Source: Actinocrinis puniceicyclus
Lineage (GTDB): Bacteria > Actinomycetota > Actinomycetes > Streptomycetales > Catenulisporaceae
Direction: 5' to 3'
DNA: 33,411 nucleotides
Assembly: GCF_018283645.1 (NCBI RefSeq)
Contig: NZ_JAGSXH010000068.1
Location: forward strand, 1-33,411
Shown: positions 32,076 through 33,411 of the stretch, piece after piece
Position numbering within the stretch: position 1 is the stretch's first letter
Layout: each line of letters starts with the position of its first letter
Notes under the pieces: model-generated
Told to the model about the DNA's origin: nothing
Database searches by the model: none
Seen by the model: only the letters and a program-made list of their open reading frames with translations
Made by a program: the position numbers and the translations under genes

Positions 32076-33386
32076 GTGGACCGAACTCAGCAGCAGGGCC
32101 AAGGGTCCGACGGGGTCCAGGACGGTGCCGCCCGCGTGTCTGATGCCGCCCAGCCTCTACCGTCGTCCGCGGGCCAGGACATCGCATCCGCGCCCGCACC
32201 CGCAGCGGTGCCGCCTGTCTCGCTCGTCGCCGCTCCGGTAGCGCCGCCGGTGCCGCCCGCCACCGCGCCCGGGTTCGCGCCACAGTCTGCCGTCCAGCCT
32301 GCCGAGTCGCCCACCGCCGCGGTGCCCGCCATCTCGCCGCTGCGCGCCTTCGCCGAGGTCGGCGTCGTCTACCTCGTTTCCTTCGGCCTCGGCGTGATCA
32401 GTGCGGTCGGCCTGCTCACCAACCCCACGCTCGCCTCTGACCAGCAGATCCGCTCCTGGGTCGAGGCCGGCAGCGAGATGATGCAGTACATCATGCAGGC
32501 GTGCACCGTGATCTTCGGCGTCGCGTACTTCAGCCTGCGCCGCGGCCTGACGCTCAGCTCGATCTTCGGGCATTTCGCGAAGCCGAGGCCTCCGGCCGTC
32601 TACACGCCATACGCCGCGTACCCCGCGTACGCAGGTGCTGATTACCCGGGCGCCGCATATCCCGGCGCTGCGAACCAGGCGGCGCAAACCCAGTATCCGT
32701 ACCCGGCACAAACACAGCTTTATGCGCCGCCGTATTCCGCCCCCGCACCGTCTGGTTACCAGAGTTACGCGCCCTACCCGCAGATGGGATACGTGCCGAG
32801 CCGTCCGGCCGAACGCGGTCGCGGTTGGCAGTTCACGCGCGCGTTCTTCCTCTCGATGGGCGGGGTGCTCGCCTTCCTGCTGACCGTGGTGATCTACGTC
32901 AACGTCACCGGCCGAACCACCGGAGCGCCGGATCAGGGCAACAGCCTGTGGATGGTCCCGGTCGGCATCGTCGTCGCGCTCTGCGCGGGCTTCGGTGAGG
33001 AAGTGCTGATCACCGCGATGGTCGTCACCGCCCTGGAGCAGGCCGGCTTCGCCCGGCGCGCCTGGGTGATCTACCTGGTGGCGGTCGCGCTGCGCATCCC
33101 GTTCCACCTGTACTACGGCTGGGCCTCGCTCGCGGTGGTCTGCTTCACCGTGGTCAACGTGTGGGTCTACCGGCGGTGGCGGCTGCTGTGGCCGATCGTG
33201 ATCGCCCACGCGGTCTACGACGCGCTGGAGTTCGCCGGCTCGCTCGTGCCCGCTCTGGCCGGACTCGGGCTGATCGCGCTGGGCTTGGCGACCTTCGTGA
33301 TGGTGATCGTGATCGCCGGCATCGAGCTGTCCGACCGCTCGGCCCGCCGCCGCTTCGAGCAGTGGCGAACCGCGGTAGGCGTCTGA
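32076..33386 (+). CDS. CPBP-family intramembrane protease-like protein with Tyr/Pro-rich loop
   Basis: The 436-residue protein has a long Pro/Ala-rich N-terminus (to about 88), a first membrane pair (VYLVSFGLGVISAVGLL and a following helix), then a Tyr/Pro/Ala-rich low-complexity loop (about 172-245), then a multi-helix C-terminal domain. That domain carries CPBP (Abi/CAAX-like) motifs: E308-E309 in GFGEEVLIT, R-x-PFH in RIPFHLYYG, and AHAVYDALEF. The Arg usual after the Glu pair is absent, so activity is uncertain. GTG 32076 has GGAG 5 bases upstream; GTG 32052 and 32070 are alternatives. It is divergent from the ABC ATPase gene. Confidence 0.85.
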   Translation: MDRTQQQGQGSDGVQDGAARVSDAAQPLPSSAGQDIASAPAPAAVPPVSLVAAPVAPPVPPATAPGFAPQSAVQPAESPTAAVPAISPLRAFAEVGVVYLVSFGLGVISAVGLLTNPTLASDQQIRSWVEAGSEMMQYIMQACTVIFGVAYFSLRRGLTLSSIFGHFAKPRPPAVYTPYAAYPAYAGADYPGAAYPGAANQAAQTQYPYPAQTQLYAPPYSAPAPSGYQSYAPYPQMGYVPSRPAERGRGWQFTRAFFLSMGGVLAFLLTVVIYVNVTGRTTGAPDQGNSLWMVPVGIVVALCAGFGEEVLITAMVVTALEQAGFARRAWVIYLVAVALRIPFHLYYGWASLAVVCFTVVNVWVYRRWRLLWPIVIAHAVYDALEFAGSLVPALAGLGLIALGLATFVMVIVIAGIELSDRSARRRFEQWRTAVGV

Positions 33387-33411
33387 GAGACAACCCCGCC
33401 GCCCCCAGACC

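Noticed and set aside
1-33411. CRISPR arrays, tRNA or rRNA genes, transposases, integrases
   Set aside because: No spaced direct repeats, cloverleaf-like segments or recombinase motifs were seen on either strand by eye.

Overview
The window comes from a high-GC Gram-positive actinomycete. Its central order, ppx - TIM-barrel isomerase - proC - excisionase-type HTH - bS22 - epimerase - acyltransferase - HAD phosphatase - glutaredoxin-like - (rex) - hemA - hemC - hemD - hemB, is the one I remember from Mycobacterium Rv0496-Rv0512. The rex gene and the bldN/rsbN pair (developmental sigma factor and its membrane anti-sigma factor) point to a spore-forming, Streptomyces-like lineage. Streptomycetales or Catenulisporales is my inference, not a proof.

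Layout. 1-637: the 3' end of a secreted or membrane-anchored protein, cut by the window edge. 716-3267 (minus): radA-disA, DNA repair and c-di-AMP synthesis. 3490-7079 (plus): two tandem genes that each join a diverged sigma-factor-like module, an HxxxCxxC anti-sigma-like motif, one membrane helix and a low-complexity ectodomain. 7133-7888 (minus): a conserved Cys-rich protein of unknown role. 8042-10039: a SigE-type ECF sigma factor with a membrane partner. 10192-13003: ppx/gppA, a TIM-barrel isomerase and proC. 13143-16451: a MacAB-like lipoprotein adaptor, ATPase and permease operon. 16585-20354: a conserved phosphatase-annotated protein, an HTH regulator, ribosomal protein bS22, an epimerase and an acyltransferase. 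20362-20450: an 89-bp near-perfect palindrome that resembles a MITE. 20498-22940 (minus): bldN and rsbN. 23355-24593: a HAD phosphatase and a divergent glutaredoxin-like gene. 24850-31130: a Rex operator, rex-hemA-hemC-hemD with 4-base overlaps, then hemB from its own promoter. 31226-33386: a LivG-like ATPase and a divergent CPBP-family membrane protein.

How the genes work together. Haem synthesis from glutamyl-tRNA to uroporphyrinogen III is one overlapping transcription unit led by the NADH/NAD+ sensor Rex. A good Rex operator lies on its promoter. hemA alone among the genes here carries TTA codons, one of them overlapping the hemC start. Envelope signalling is over-represented: two single-chain sigma/anti-sigma-like membrane proteins, one ECF/membrane pair and BldN/RsbN. 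A promoter matching the BldN type precedes rsbN, as expected for negative feedback.

A striking regulatory pattern is that about a dozen genes start 6-8 bases after a TANNNT -10 hexamer, the signature of leaderless transcripts. I used it to choose starts. I saw no tRNA, rRNA, CRISPR array, transposase or integrase.
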